From Lampropedia hyalina DSM 16112 (GTDB taxonomy: Bacteria > Pseudomonadota > Gammaproteobacteria > Burkholderiales > Burkholderiaceae_C), in assembly GCF_900129055.1 (NCBI RefSeq), contig NZ_FQUZ01000019.1, forward strand, positions 1 through 63,111: 63,111 nucleotides of DNA, in the 5' to 3' direction. Every line of letters starts with the position of its first letter. Position 1 is the stretch's first letter. Positions 34,095-44,223 of the stretch are shown piece by piece. The position numbers and the translations under genes were made by a program. The notes under the pieces are model-generated. The model was not told the origin of the DNA and did not search any database. It saw only the letters and a program-made list of their open reading frames with translations.

Positions 34095-36320
34095 ATGACC
34101 CTTGCCCATCCGCAGACTCCAACCCCTTGGCCTGTGCTGCATCTTCCTCCTGCCGAAAACGCGCTGACCGTGCTGGCGGTTGACCTGAGTCCCGATCTGC
34201 GCTTTGCCCTGGGGCGGCTGGTGCTCAGCGACCAGGCCCTTTACGTCTGGCAGCAGGGCCAGCCGGACTGGCAGCGTTTCGCGCTCGATGCCGGGCACAC
34301 GCTGCGCCTTGCCGAACACGCCGGGCTGGTGACGCTGGGCCTGCACGATGCCCACCAGCGGCTGGCCGTGTGGCACCTGAGCCAGACCGGCAGCGTGCAG
34401 GCGCAGCGGCTGGTCGAACACTTCAAGGCGCAATTTCGCCACGATGCCGCCAGTGCCCGGCGCGTGCAGGACATGGATGTCTGTGCCGTCTGCGCGGCGG
34501 CCCTGCCCATCGACAGCAGCCATTGCACCGCCTGCGACGAGCAGGACGAGGCCGCACCGGTCTCCAGTTGGGTGCTGTTGCGGCTGGGGCGTTTTGCCAG
34601 GCCGTATCGCAAGCTGATCGCGCTGGGCTTTGTGCTGACGCTGGCATCGACGGCGGCCACGCTGGTGCCGCCCTACCTCACCATCCCGCTGATGGACGAC
34701 ATCCTCATCCCCTACCAGTCGGGCCAGGCGATTGATCCATCGCTGGTGGCGTTCTACCTGGGGGCCTTGCTGCTGTCGGCCATCGTCGCCTGGGCACTGG
34801 GCTGGAGCCGCACCTATGTGCTCTCGCTGGTGTCCGAGCGCGTCGGTGCGGACTTGCGCACCACCACGTTCAACCACCTGATGCGCCTGTCGCTGGACTA
34901 TTTCAGCAACCGGCGCACCGGCGACCTGATCGCTCGCATTGGCTCCGAGACCGACCGCATCAACACCTTTCTGTCGCTGCACGCGCTGGACTTTGCCACC
35001 GATGTCATCATGATCGGCATGACGGCGGCCATTCTGATCTCCATCGATCCGATGCTGGCACTGGCCGCACTGGTGCCGCTGCCGTTCATTTTCGTGCTGA
35101 TCCAGCGGGTGCGTGCCCGCCTGAAAGTGGGCTTTGAACGCGCCAGCCGCATCTGGTCGCAGGTCACCAACGTGCTGGCCGATGCGATTCCAGGCGTGCG
35201 CGTGGTCAAGGCGTTCGCGCAGGAACGCCGCGAGGAGCAACGCTTCCATGATGCCAACGTGCAGAACCTGCAAGCCAACGACAAGGTGAACCGCACCTGG
35301 TCGCTGTTCTCGCCCTCGGTGTCGCTGCTGACCGAAATCGGCACACTGGTCGTCTGGGGCTTCGGCATCTGGATGGTGGCCGAAGGGCGCATCACCGTGG
35401 GCGTGCTCACCGCCTTCATCGCCTACATTGGCCGCTTCTACACGCGGCTGGACTCCATGAGCCGCATCGTCAATGTCACGCAACGTGCGGCGGCCGGGGC
35501 CAAGCGCATCTTCGACATCCTCGACCATGTCTCCACCGTGCCCGAGGCGGCCAGCCCCGTGCCCATGCCGCAGGTGCAGGGGCATATCGCGCTGCGCAAC
35601 CTGGGCTTTCGCTACGGCAGTCGCACCGTGTTGCGCAACGTGAACCTGGACATCCAGCCCGGTGAGATGATCGGGCTGGTGGGGCACAGCGGTTCGGGAA
35701 AGTCCACGCTCATCAATCTGATCTGCCGCTTCTACGACGTGAGCGAAGGCGCGATTCTCTGCGACGGCGTGGACGTGCGCCAGATTGGCGTGTCGGATTA
35801 CCGTCGTCACATTGGGCTGGTGTTGCAGGAGCCATTCCTGTTCTTCGGCACCGTGGCCGAAAACATCGCCTACGGCAAGCCCGAGGCCACACGCGAGGAA
35901 ATCATTGCCGCCGCGCGCGCCGCCCATGCACACGACTTCATCCTGCGTCTGCCACACGGCTACGACTCGCTGGTGGGAGAGCGCGGCCAGACGCTCTCGG
36001 GTGGCGAACGCCAGCGCATCAGCATTGCCCGCGCATTGCTGATCGACCCCGAAATCCTCATCATGGACGAGGCGACTTCGGCAGTCGATACCGAAACCGA
36101 GAAGGAAATCCAAAGGGCACTGGACAACCTCGTGCAGGGCCGCACCACGATTGCCGTGGCACACCGCCTGTCCACACTGCGCAAGGCAAACCGGCTGGTG
36201 GTGATGGACAAAGGCGAGATCGTGGAAGTCGGCTCCCACGAAGTGCTGATGCAGCAGCAGGGCGCGTACTGGCGGTTGTACCAGGCGCAGTTGCGGCATC
36301 AGGCCGATATGCAGGAGTGA
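34095..36320 (+). CDS. Cyanophycin metabolism-associated ABC transporter (fused permease-ATPase)
   Basis: 741 residues. The first 150 form an unusual cytoplasmic N-terminal domain ending in a small zinc-finger-like motif (CAVC ... CTAC). A six-helix type-1 exporter domain (about 165-470) follows, then a complete ATPase: Walker A GHSGSGKST, Q-loop LQEPFLFF, signature LSGGERQR, Walker B ILIMDEATS and switch His in AVAHRLS. Half-transporters like this normally dimerise. Its divergent position beside cphA'/cphA matches the ABC protein family annotated as linked to cyanophycin metabolism. The substrate is unknown; exporting a breakdown product is only a guess. The DUF1854 partner often found next to it is not in this window. 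ATG 34095 was chosen; GTG 34080 is possible. Confidence 0.88.
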   Translation: MTLAHPQTPTPWPVLHLPPAENALTVLAVDLSPDLRFALGRLVLSDQALYVWQQGQPDWQRFALDAGHTLRLAEHAGLVTLGLHDAHQRLAVWHLSQTGSVQAQRLVEHFKAQFRHDAASARRVQDMDVCAVCAAALPIDSSHCTACDEQDEAAPVSSWVLLRLGRFARPYRKLIALGFVLTLASTAATLVPPYLTIPLMDDILIPYQSGQAIDPSLVAFYLGALLLSAIVAWALGWSRTYVLSLVSERVGADLRTTTFNHLMRLSLDYFSNRRTGDLIARIGSETDRINTFLSLHALDFATDVIMIGMTAAILISIDPMLALAALVPLPFIFVLIQRVRARLKVGFERASRIWSQVTNVLADAIPGVRVVKAFAQERREEQRFHDANVQNLQANDKVNRTWSLFSPSVSLLTEIGTLVVWGFGIWMVAEGRITVGVLTAFIAYIGRFYTRLDSMSRIVNVTQRAAAGAKRIFDILDHVSTVPEAASPVPMPQVQGHIALRNLGFRYGSRTVLRNVNLDIQPGEMIGLVGHSGSGKSTLINLICRFYDVSEGAILCDGVDVRQIGVSDYRRHIGLVLQEPFLFFGTVAENIAYGKPEATREEIIAAARAAHAHDFILRLPHGYDSLVGERGQTLSGGERQRISIARALLIDPEILIMDEATSAVDTETEKEIQRALDNLVQGRTTIAVAHRLSTLRKANRLVVMDKGEIVEVGSHEVLMQQQGAYWRLYQAQLRHQADMQE

Positions 36321-36348
36321 TGCCGCTTGATGCTTGACGCTCCTGCAA

Positions 36349-36364
36349 TGTTTCACGTGAAACA
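36349..36364. promoter_or_regulatory. parS: parS site 1
   Basis: Perfect 16-bp TGTTTCACGTGAAACA, the chromosomal ParB-binding site. Here it is the centre of a perfect 30-bp palindrome (36342-36371). It lies between the convergent ABC transporter and glutathione transferase genes. Confidence 0.93.
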
Positions 36365-36382
36365 TTGCAGGGAAGGGCTGCG

Positions 36383-36997
36383 TTATTTCAGCAGCCCTTC
36401 CGCCTTCAGGGCGGCCTGTACGGCAGGGCGGGCGGCAGTGCGTTCGCGCAGGGCCTGGAGATGACTCCATTTGGACAGATCAACCTGCACCAGAGCGGCC
36501 CAGTTCAGCGTGGTGAACAGGTAGGCATCGGCCACGCTGAAGAATTCGCCCAGCAGGTAGGGGCGATCCTGCAACAGACCATTGAGGTGGCCGTAGCGGT
36601 TTTGCAGGGTCTCCACCGCCTGCGCCTTGGCTTCAGGCGTGCTGCCGGGCTTGAACAGCGGCGTGTAGTTCTTGTGAATTTCCGTGGCAATGAAGTTCAG
36701 GTGGCTTTGCAGGGTGTAGCGTTCCCATGTGCCGTTGGCCGGAGCCAGGTTTTTCTCGGGTGCCTGGTCGGCAATGTATTGCAGAATGGCCGCACCTTCG
36801 GCAAGGTGGCGACCATCGTCCAGTGCCAGAAAAGGCACATAGCCCAGCGGGTTGATGGTGTAGAAATCCGTGCCATCTTCCAGCTTGTGGGCCTTGACAT
36901 TGACCTTGGCCAATGTGTGCGCCAGTCCGGCTTCGTGAAGGGCAATGTGCGAGGCCAGCGAACACGCGCCGGGGCTGTAATACAGTTTCAGTGTCAT
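36383..36997 (-). CDS. gst: Glutathione S-transferase, GstA (beta) type
   Basis: 204 residues. The N-terminal thioredoxin-like domain starts MTLKLYYSPGACSLASHIAL, with the beta-class Cys in GACSLA. NPLGYVPFLALDDG and EGAAILQYIAD provide glutathione contacts. The helical C-terminal domain has LLGEFFSVADAYLF, the conserved Asp motif. It conjugates or reduces small electrophiles with glutathione; the physiological substrate is unknown. The ATG at 36997 has AGGA upstream. It stands alone between two parS sites. Confidence 0.94.
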   Translation of the reverse strand: MTLKLYYSPGACSLASHIALHEAGLAHTLAKVNVKAHKLEDGTDFYTINPLGYVPFLALDDGRHLAEGAAILQYIADQAPEKNLAPANGTWERYTLQSHLNFIATEIHKNYTPLFKPGSTPEAKAQAVETLQNRYGHLNGLLQDRPYLLGEFFSVADAYLFTTLNWAALVQVDLSKWSHLQALRERTAARPAVQAALKAEGLLK

Positions 36998-37074
36998 GAG
37001 GAGGTTTCCTGTTAGGCAGGACAATCTGCCGCTGCCAGTATAGGTTTTTTGGTTTTGCCGTGCCGGGCGGGCAT

Positions 37075-37090
37075 TGTTTCACGTGAAACA
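37075..37090. promoter_or_regulatory. parS: parS site 2
   Basis: Perfect TGTTTCACGTGAAACA in the intergenic region upstream of mnmG. Confidence 0.95.
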
Positions 37091-37132
37091 TCGGGGCATT
37101 GTGCTGTGGGGACAGCCTCGTTTGCCGGTCGG

Positions 37133-37148
37133 TGTTTCACGTGAAACA
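37133..37148. promoter_or_regulatory. parS: parS site 3
   Basis: Perfect TGTTTCACGTGAAACA, 58 bp from site 2 and about 80 bp before the mnmG start, so bound ParB could affect mnmG transcription. Confidence 0.95.
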
Positions 37149-37229
37149 TTCGCGCATGTGCCGTTCAAGGGCAACGCGGTAAAATTGCCATCTATTTGAT
37201 TTTGTACCGGCCCTGGCCGGTTTTTTCCG

Positions 37230-39227
37230 ATGAACACCTCACCTTATACCCACCCCCAAGCGTTCGATGTCATCGTCGTCGGCGGTGGCCATGCGGGCAC
37301 CGAAGCGGCACTGGCAGCGGCACGCATGGGCTGCAAGACCCTGCTGCTGACCCACAACATCGAGACGCTGGGGCAGATGAGCTGCAACCCGTCCATTGGC
37401 GGCATTGGCAAGGGGCACTTGGTCAGGGAGGTGGACGCGCTGGGCGGAGCCATGGCCCTGGCCACCGACCGGGGCGGCATTCAGTTCCGCACCCTCAACG
37501 GCAGCAAGGGGCCGGCCGTGCGTGCCACCCGCGCCCAGGCCGACCGCATTCGCTACAAGGCGGCGATTCGCCATGTGCTGGAAAACCAGCCGAATCTGTG
37601 GCTGTTCCAGCAGTCGGTGGATGATCTGCTGGTGCAGGGTGACCGCGTGGTGGGGGCGGTGACGCAGGTGGGCATTGCCTTTGAAGCGCGCACGGTGGTG
37701 CTGACGGCGGGCACGTTTCTGGACGGGCGTGTGCATGTGGGACTGAACAACTATCAGGCGGGGCGCGCGGGCGACCCACCGGCGGTGTCGCTGTCGGCAC
37801 GGCTCAAGGAACTGCAACTGCCGCAGGGCCGCCTGAAGACCGGCACGCCACCCCGGCTGGACGGGCGCAGCATCGACTTCAGCCGCTGCACCGAGCAGCC
37901 CGGTGATGGCGTGCCCCACGGCGACAACCCCGAGCACATGCCGGTGTTCAGCTTCATGGGGCGTGCCGACATGCACCCGCGCCAGATTTCCTGCTGGATC
38001 ACGCACACCAATGAGCGCACGCACGACATCATTCGCAGCGGCTTTGACCGCAGCCCGATGTTCACCGGCAAGATCGAAGGGGTAGGGCCGCGCTACTGCC
38101 CCAGCGTGGAAGACAAGATCAACCGCTTCGCCGACAAGGACAGCCACCAGATTTTTCTGGAGCCAGAGGGGCTGGACACGCACGAAATCTACCCGAATGG
38201 CATTTCCACCAGCCTGCCGTTCGACATCCAGTACGCGCTGGTGCGCTCCATGCCGGGGCTGGAGAATGCCCACATTCTGCGTCCGGGCTACGCCATCGAA
38301 TACGATTACTTCGACCCGCGCGCGCTGAAAAGCAGCTTCGAGACCCGGCAGATTCAGGGGCTGTTCTTTGCCGGGCAGATCAATGGCACGACCGGCTATG
38401 AAGAAGCCGCCGCGCAGGGCCTGTTCGCCGGGCTGAATGCCGCGTTGCAGGTGCGTGGCGAAGCAGCCTGGATGCCGCGCCGCGACGAAGCCTATCTGGG
38501 GGTGCTGGTGGACGATCTGATTACCAAGGGCGTGACCGAGCCGTACCGCATGTTCACCAGCCGCGCGGAATTCCGCCTGCAACTGCGCGAGGACAATGCC
38601 GATCTGCGCCTGACCGAAACCGGTCGCCGGCTGGGTCTGGTGGACGATGCCCGCTGGGATGCCTTCTGCCGCAAGCGCGATGCCATCGAGCGTGAAACCC
38701 AGCGGCTCAAGAGCACCTGGGTGAACCCGCGCAACCTGCCTGCCGCCGAGGCCGAGCGGGTGCTGGGCAAGGCCATCGAGCACGAATACAAGCTGTTCGA
38801 TCTGTTGCGTCGCCCGGCAGTGGGCTATGCGGCACTGGCCGATATGCAGCAGGGCGAGTGGCGCAGCCTCGATGTTTCACGTGAAACATTGGGCGATCTG
38901 TACGACACGGTGGTGGAGCAGGTGGAGATTTCTGCCAAGTACAGCGGCTACATCGACCGCCAGAAAGAAGACATCGGCAAGGCATTGCACTACGAGAATC
39001 TGCTGCTGCCCGACGATCTGGACTATGCGGCGGTGACGGCCCTGTCTTTCGAGGTGCGGCAGAAGTTGCAGCAGCACCGCCCGCGCACGCTGGGGCAGGC
39101 CTCGCGCATTTCCGGCATCACCCCGGCGGCCATTTCGCTGTTGTTGATTCACCTGAAAAAAAGCGGCAAGAAGTGGGATGCCAGCGAGGCGGTTGCTTCC
39201 ACCCGGCAGGAGGAGGGCGCGTCATGA
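37230..39227 (+). CDS. mnmG: tRNA uridine-5-carboxymethylaminomethyl modification enzyme MnmG
   Basis: 665 residues (formerly GidA). With MnmE it installs the cmnm5 group on the wobble uridine of several tRNAs, using FAD. The FAD-binding [17 protein letters not shown] is near the N-terminus, then the MnmG signatures [15 protein letters not shown] and [12 protein letters not shown], and [13 protein letters not shown]. Start [18 protein letters not shown]. The codons for DVSRETLG contain parS site 4. Its TGA overlaps the rsmG ATG. First gene of the parAB-linked cluster. Confidence 0.97.
   Translation: MNTSPYTHPQAFDVIVVGGGHAGTEAALAAARMGCKTLLLTHNIETLGQMSCNPSIGGIGKGHLVREVDALGGAMALATDRGGIQFRTLNGSKGPAVRATRAQADRIRYKAAIRHVLENQPNLWLFQQSVDDLLVQGDRVVGAVTQVGIAFEARTVVLTAGTFLDGRVHVGLNNYQAGRAGDPPAVSLSARLKELQLPQGRLKTGTPPRLDGRSIDFSRCTEQPGDGVPHGDNPEHMPVFSFMGRADMHPRQISCWITHTNERTHDIIRSGFDRSPMFTGKIEGVGPRYCPSVEDKINRFADKDSHQIFLEPEGLDTHEIYPNGISTSLPFDIQYALVRSMPGLENAHILRPGYAIEYDYFDPRALKSSFETRQIQGLFFAGQINGTTGYEEAAAQGLFAGLNAALQVRGEAAWMPRRDEAYLGVLVDDLITKGVTEPYRMFTSRAEFRLQLREDNADLRLTETGRRLGLVDDARWDAFCRKRDAIERETQRLKSTWVNPRNLPAAEAERVLGKAIEHEYKLFDLLRRPAVGYAALADMQQGEWRSLDVSRETLGDLYDTVVEQVEISAKYSGYIDRQKEDIGKALHYENLLLPDDLDYAAVTALSFEVRQKLQQHRPRTLGQASRISGITPAAISLLLIHLKKSGKKWDASEAVASTRQEEGAS
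38873..38888. promoter_or_regulatory. parS: parS site 4 (inside mnmG)
   Basis: Perfect TGTTTCACGTGAAACA within the mnmG reading frame, encoding part of DVSRETL. Confidence 0.95.
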
Positions 39228-39871
39228 ATCTGGAACAGGCCCTGCCGCTGGCCTTGCAGGACATCGGGCTGGCACTGGATGCGAGCCAGCAGGCGCAGTT
39301 GCTGCATTACCTGCAACTGCTGCAAAAATGGAACAAGGTCTATAACCTCACGGCGGTGCGCCACCCGGACGATATGTTCCATCTGCACCTGCTGGATTGC
39401 CTGGCGGCCATGCCGCTGTTTGCCGAGGCCATCGGGCAGCGGCAGGCCACGCGCATTCTGGATGTGGGCGCAGGCGGTGGTCTGCCGGGCGTGGTGCTGG
39501 CCATCTGTTTTCCGCAGGTGCAGGTGCATTGCGTGGATGCCGTTGCCAAGAAAATGGCCTTCGTGCAGCAGGTGGCCGCCAGCCTGCCACTGCCGAACCT
39601 GAAGGCCATTCATGCACGGGTGGAGCATCTGCCCGGCCAGTACGACATCGTGACCTCGCGTGCCTTTGCCAGCCTGCCTGATTTTGTGAGCTGGACTGGC
39701 AGCGCGCTGGCTCCGCAGGGCCTCTGGCTGGCGATGAAGGGCAAGCACCCGCAGGCGGAAATCGACGAATTGCCGGCCCATGTGCGCATGTTTCACGTGA
39801 AACATTTGCAGGTTCCGGGGCTGGATGCCGAGCGTTGCCTGGTGTACCTGGCCCCTGAGGGAGCAGGCTGA
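39224..39871 (+). CDS. rsmG: 16S rRNA (guanine-527-N7)-methyltransferase RsmG
   Basis: 215 residues (formerly GidB). Methylates G527 of 16S rRNA with S-adenosylmethionine; loss gives low-level streptomycin resistance in other bacteria. The SAM-binding loop [17 protein letters not shown] is clear, with [10 protein letters not shown] before it and [11 protein letters not shown] after. ATG at 39224 overlaps the mnmG stop; an AGGAGG stretch lies upstream. The codons for MFHVKH near the C-terminus carry parS site 5. The next ATG overlaps its TGA. Confidence 0.97.
   Translation: MNLEQALPLALQDIGLALDASQQAQLLHYLQLLQKWNKVYNLTAVRHPDDMFHLHLLDCLAAMPLFAEAIGQRQATRILDVGAGGGLPGVVLAICFPQVQVHCVDAVAKKMAFVQQVAASLPLPNLKAIHARVEHLPGQYDIVTSRAFASLPDFVSWTGSALAPQGLWLAMKGKHPQAEIDELPAHVRMFHVKHLQVPGLDAERCLVYLAPEGAG
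39789..39804. promoter_or_regulatory. parS: parS site 5 (inside rsmG)
   Basis: Perfect TGTTTCACGTGAAACA within rsmG, encoding part of MFHVKH; about 770 bp upstream of parA. Confidence 0.95.
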
Positions 39872-40497
39872 TGCTGCCGAATGTGCTGGGCATTGCCGAC
39901 TACGGGGCCTTTGTGCTGGCGGTGTGGCTGTTCCTGATGGTGCCGGGGCCGGGCAATCTGGCCATCATTGCGTCCACCGGGCACGGTGGCATGCGCGGTG
40001 GGCTGGCGGCCACGCTGGGCATCGTGCTGGCCGATCAGGTGTTGCTGTGGCTGGCCGTGGCGGGCGTGGCTGCTTTGCTGGCTGCGCATCCGGGGGTGTT
40101 TCAGGCCGTGCAGTGGCTGGGAGCCATCTATCTGGCATGGCTGGGCATTAGAATGCTGCTGGCCCGGCCCGGCGGCAGCAAGGTGCTGGACATCCAGCCC
40201 CGCCAGTTTGCGATGCAGGCATTCTGGATCACCCTGCTGAACCCCAAGGCGATTGTGTTCTACATGGCCTTTTTCCCGCTGTTCGTGCAGCCTGCCACCC
40301 ACCGGGGATTGACCACGTTTGCTGCGATGGCGGTGACGATTGCCGGGCTCACGCTGCTGTACGGAGCCATTGCCGCATGGCTGACCCGCGCGCTGGCCGG
40401 GCGCATGCGTCGCCATCCGCGCTGGGGACAGGGGCTGGAGAAGCTCGCGGGCGTGGCGTTGGTGGCATTCGGCATCAAGCTGGCACTGGGGCGTTAA
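39871..40497 (+). CDS. LysE/RhtB family exporter
   Basis: 208 residues with about six membrane helices. The LysE-family start is typical: FVLAVWLFLMVPGPGNLAIIASTG, followed by GGLAATLGIVLADQVL, and WITLLNPKAIVFYMAFFPLFV in the middle. Such proteins export amino acids or related compounds (lysine, threonine, homoserine); the substrate is unknown. Its ATG overlaps the rsmG stop (TGATG), so it belongs to the mnmG operon. A lysE gene at this spot is common in Comamonadaceae. Confidence 0.92.
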   Translation: MLPNVLGIADYGAFVLAVWLFLMVPGPGNLAIIASTGHGGMRGGLAATLGIVLADQVLLWLAVAGVAALLAAHPGVFQAVQWLGAIYLAWLGIRMLLARPGGSKVLDIQPRQFAMQAFWITLLNPKAIVFYMAFFPLFVQPATHRGLTTFAAMAVTIAGLTLLYGAIAAWLTRALAGRMRRHPRWGQGLEKLAGVALVAFGIKLALGR

Positions 40498-40577
40498 GGC
40501 ATTGGATGTGCCACAGGCGCAGGCCATCGGATACCATGTCAGGTGCTGCATTCGGCGCGAATGAGGAGAAAATCGAA

Positions 40578-41384
40578 ATGGCCCAAATCTACTGTGTCGC
40601 CAACCAGAAAGGCGGCGTTGGCAAAACCACCACCAGCGTGAACCTGACGGCCGCGCTGGCCAAGATCGGCCAGCGTGTGCTGCTGATCGACCTCGACCCC
40701 CAGGGCAATGCCACGATGGGCTGCGGCGTGGACAAGCGCAAGCTGGAGCATTCGGTCTATGACGTGCTGCTGGGTTCCTGCTCGCTGGAGCAGGCGGTGG
40801 TGACTTCGCCCGCGTCGCCTGCCGCACCGTTCCAGGTGCTGGGAGCAAACCGCGATCTGGCCGGGGCTGAGGTGGAGCTGGTCTCGCTGGAGCAGCGCGA
40901 GAAACGCCTGAAAAACGCCCTCCAGGGTGTACATGCCCATTACGACTTCGTCATCATCGACTGCCCGCCTTCGCTGGGCATGCTCACGCTCAACGGCCTG
41001 TGCGCCGCGCATGGCGTCGTCGTGCCCATGCTGTGCGAGTACTACGCGCTGGAAGGGCTGACCGATCTGGTCAATACCATCAAGCAGGTGCACGCCAATC
41101 TGAACCGCGACCTGAAAATCATCGGGCTGCTGCGCGTCATGTTCGATGCGCGCATCACCTTGCAGCAGCAGGTGAGCCAGCAACTGAAGAACCACTTTGG
41201 CGACAAGGTGTTCGAGGCCATCATTCCGCGCAACGTGCGTCTGGCCGAAGCCCCCAGCTATGGCCTGCCCGGCGTGCTGTTCGACCCCGGCGCGAAAGGC
41301 AGCAAGGCATTTGTCGCTTTTGCCCAGGAGATGGTGGGGCGCACCCGCGTGGATGCCCCGGCCACCGCCGTTTCCCCATCCTGA
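40578..41384 (+). CDS. parA: Chromosome partitioning ATPase ParA
   Basis: 268 residues. Deviant Walker A KGGVGKTTTSVNLTAALA near the N-terminus, with signature Lys, then LLIDLDPQGNATMGCGV, the Walker B-like FVIIDCPPSLG, and EYYALEGLTDLV. A chromosomal Soj-type ParA without an N-terminal helix-turn-helix. It moves ParB-parS complexes of the replication origin region. ATG at 40578 with AGGAG upstream. Separated from parB by a hydrolase gene. Confidence 0.97.
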   Translation: MAQIYCVANQKGGVGKTTTSVNLTAALAKIGQRVLLIDLDPQGNATMGCGVDKRKLEHSVYDVLLGSCSLEQAVVTSPASPAAPFQVLGANRDLAGAEVELVSLEQREKRLKNALQGVHAHYDFVIIDCPPSLGMLTLNGLCAAHGVVVPMLCEYYALEGLTDLVNTIKQVHANLNRDLKIIGLLRVMFDARITLQQQVSQQLKNHFGDKVFEAIIPRNVRLAEAPSYGLPGVLFDPGAKGSKAFVAFAQEMVGRTRVDAPATAVSPS

Positions 41385-41404
41385 GCGGGCAGGGGAGCAA
41401 CGCC

Positions 41405-41979
41405 ATGTCCGAACTGGCCCATACCCACAGTGTCCTGCTGCTGCCCGGCTGGAACGATTCCGACGCGCAGCACTGGCAAAGCCACTGGGAGCGCGACCAC
41501 GGCTACCAGCGCGTGCAGCAGCACGACTGGACGCGTCCGCGCAGTGGCGACTGGCTGGCGCGGCTGGATGAGGTGGTGCTGCTGCAAGCCCACGACCGCC
41601 CCATCGTGCTGGTGGCGCACAGTCTGGGCTGCCAACTGGTGGCGCGCTGGGCCGCTCACAGCCGCCATGCCGCTCGTGTGCAAGCGGCCCTGCTGGTCGC
41701 GCCACCCGATACCGAAACCCTGGAGAACCAGCACCTGCTGCCCGGCTGGAGTCCCATGCCGCGCCAGCCCCTGCCTTTCCGCTCCCTGCTGGTGGCCAGC
41801 CGCAACGACCCGTTCTGCTCCTTCGCACGCGCCCAGGCATTGGCCGGGCACTGGCAGGCCGACTTGGTGGATGCGGGCGAGGCCGGGCACATCAACACCG
41901 CCAGCGCGCTGGGAGCATGGCCCCAGGGACACCGGATGCTGCTGGACTGGATGCAAGAACACGAGGAGAACACGACAAC

Positions 41980-42001
<22 letters not shown>
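41405..42001 (+). CDS. RBBP9/YdeN family alpha/beta hydrolase
   Basis: 198 residues. The oxyanion region VLLLPGWNDSDAQHWQSHWE and the nucleophile elbow VLVAHSLGCQLVARW give the Ser; Asp in ASRNDPFCSF and His in EAGHINTASALG complete the triad. This is the RBBP9/YdeN serine hydrolase family, whose substrates are mostly unknown. It lies between parA and parB, and its last 22 bases overlap the parB start, so its expression is tied to the partition genes. The same arrangement occurs in related Comamonadaceae. Confidence 0.92.
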
Positions 42002-42930
<929 letters not shown>

Positions 42931-42958
42931 CCATTCCGCTTCCCAGACTGGAGCCGCC

Positions 42959-44143
42959 ATGCCCATTCCCGCAACCGACGATGCCTTCTGGATGCAGCAT
43001 TGCCTGCAACTGGCTGCCCAGGCATTGACCCTCTCGAATCCCAATCCGCGCGTGGGCTGTGTCATCGTCGGCCCTGATGGGCAGGTGCTGGGCAAAGGCC
43101 ACACCCAGGCGGTGGGCGGCCCCCACGCCGAAGTCATGGCCTTGCGCGATGTGCAAGCACAGGGCCACGATCCACGCGGAGCCACCGCCTACGTCAGTCT
43201 GGAACCCTGTTCCCACCACGGCCGCACCCCGCCGTGCTGCGACGCGCTGGTGGCTGCCGGTATCGCACGGGTCGTCGCGGCCCTGCCAGACCCGAATCCG
43301 CTGGTGGCGGGGCAGGGCTTTGCCCGCTTGCGGGCTGCCGGTGTGCAGGTGCAGTGGGGTGTGGGCGCGGTGGAGGCCGCAGAACTGAACCTGGGGTTTC
43401 TGAGCCGCCTGATGCGCCAGCGGCCCTGGGTGCGCCTGAAAGTGGCGGCTTCGCTGGACGGCATCACGGCCTTGCCCAACGGCCAGAGCCAATGGATTAC
43501 CGGCCCCGCCGCGCGGCTGGACGGGCAGGCATGGCGTGCCCGCGCCTGCGCCATTCTCACCGGCGTGGGCACGGTGCTGCACGACGACCCGCTGTTGAAC
43601 GTGCGCGATATTCCCGCCACGCGCCAGCCGCATCTGGCCATCGTGGACAGCCAGTTGCGCACCCCGCCCACGGCGCGGCTGTTCGAGGTGCCACAGCGAC
43701 AGGTGCTGATCTACACGGCCTGCACCGATGCCGCCCGCCAGCACGCCTTGCAGGCACGCGGGGCCACCGTGGTGGCCGTGCCTGCGGCGCAGGGCGCACG
43801 GGTGAACCTGGCAGCGGTGATGGCGCATCTGGCGCAGTGGCCGGTGAACGAATTGCACGTCGAGGCCGGGGCCACGCTCAACGGCGCGTTGCTGGCGGGC
43901 GACTGGGTGGACGAATGGCTGCTGTACCAGGCCCCGACCATCATCGGCGGTGGCCTGGGCATGGCCCAACGTCCCCAGCCGCTGGAGACGCTGGCAGGCG
44001 TGCAGCCGTTGCAGGTGCTCTCGCACACCGCTGTGGGCGACGATGGCCGCTGGCTGCTGCGCCCAGCCCGGCGCACCGACTGGCTCGCACCGTTGTTCCC
44101 GGCGCATGGTGCAGCAGAACGGCCCGACACAGAGCCGTCATAG
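42959..44143 (+). CDS. ribD: Bifunctional riboflavin biosynthesis deaminase/reductase RibD
   Basis: 394 residues. The N-terminal deaminase has the zinc motif GGPHAEVMAL and SLEPCSHHGRTPPCCDAL. The C-terminal reductase has RLKVAASLDGITAL, SQWITGPAAR, GVGTVLHDDPLLNVR and NELHVEAGATLNGALL. It carries out the second and third steps from GTP towards riboflavin. ATG 42959 with GGAG upstream. It follows parB by 28 bp. No FMN riboswitch is seen in front. The late-step enzyme ribE lies 17 kb away. Confidence 0.96.
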   Translation: MPIPATDDAFWMQHCLQLAAQALTLSNPNPRVGCVIVGPDGQVLGKGHTQAVGGPHAEVMALRDVQAQGHDPRGATAYVSLEPCSHHGRTPPCCDALVAAGIARVVAALPDPNPLVAGQGFARLRAAGVQVQWGVGAVEAAELNLGFLSRLMRQRPWVRLKVAASLDGITALPNGQSQWITGPAARLDGQAWRARACAILTGVGTVLHDDPLLNVRDIPATRQPHLAIVDSQLRTPPTARLFEVPQRQVLIYTACTDAARQHALQARGATVVAVPAAQGARVNLAAVMAHLAQWPVNELHVEAGATLNGALLAGDWVDEWLLYQAPTIIGGGLGMAQRPQPLETLAGVQPLQVLSHTAVGDDGRWLLRPARRTDWLAPLFPAHGAAERPDTEPS

Positions 44144-44223
44144 ACCTCGCATAGGGTGCGTGATGTGCCATTGGGCATACTTCTTGCTGTGTTTTTCCTG
44201 TTTTCAGAAACTACTTGCTTGCC

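Noticed and set aside
36342-36371. 30-bp palindrome taken as a terminator between convergent genes
   Set aside because: The centre is a perfect parS and there is no U-run; a ParB site explains it better.
42931-42958. FMN riboswitch in front of ribD (and of ribE at 61984)
   Set aside because: The gap before ribD is only 28 bp, and the 124 bp before ribE contain no riboswitch-like conserved core.
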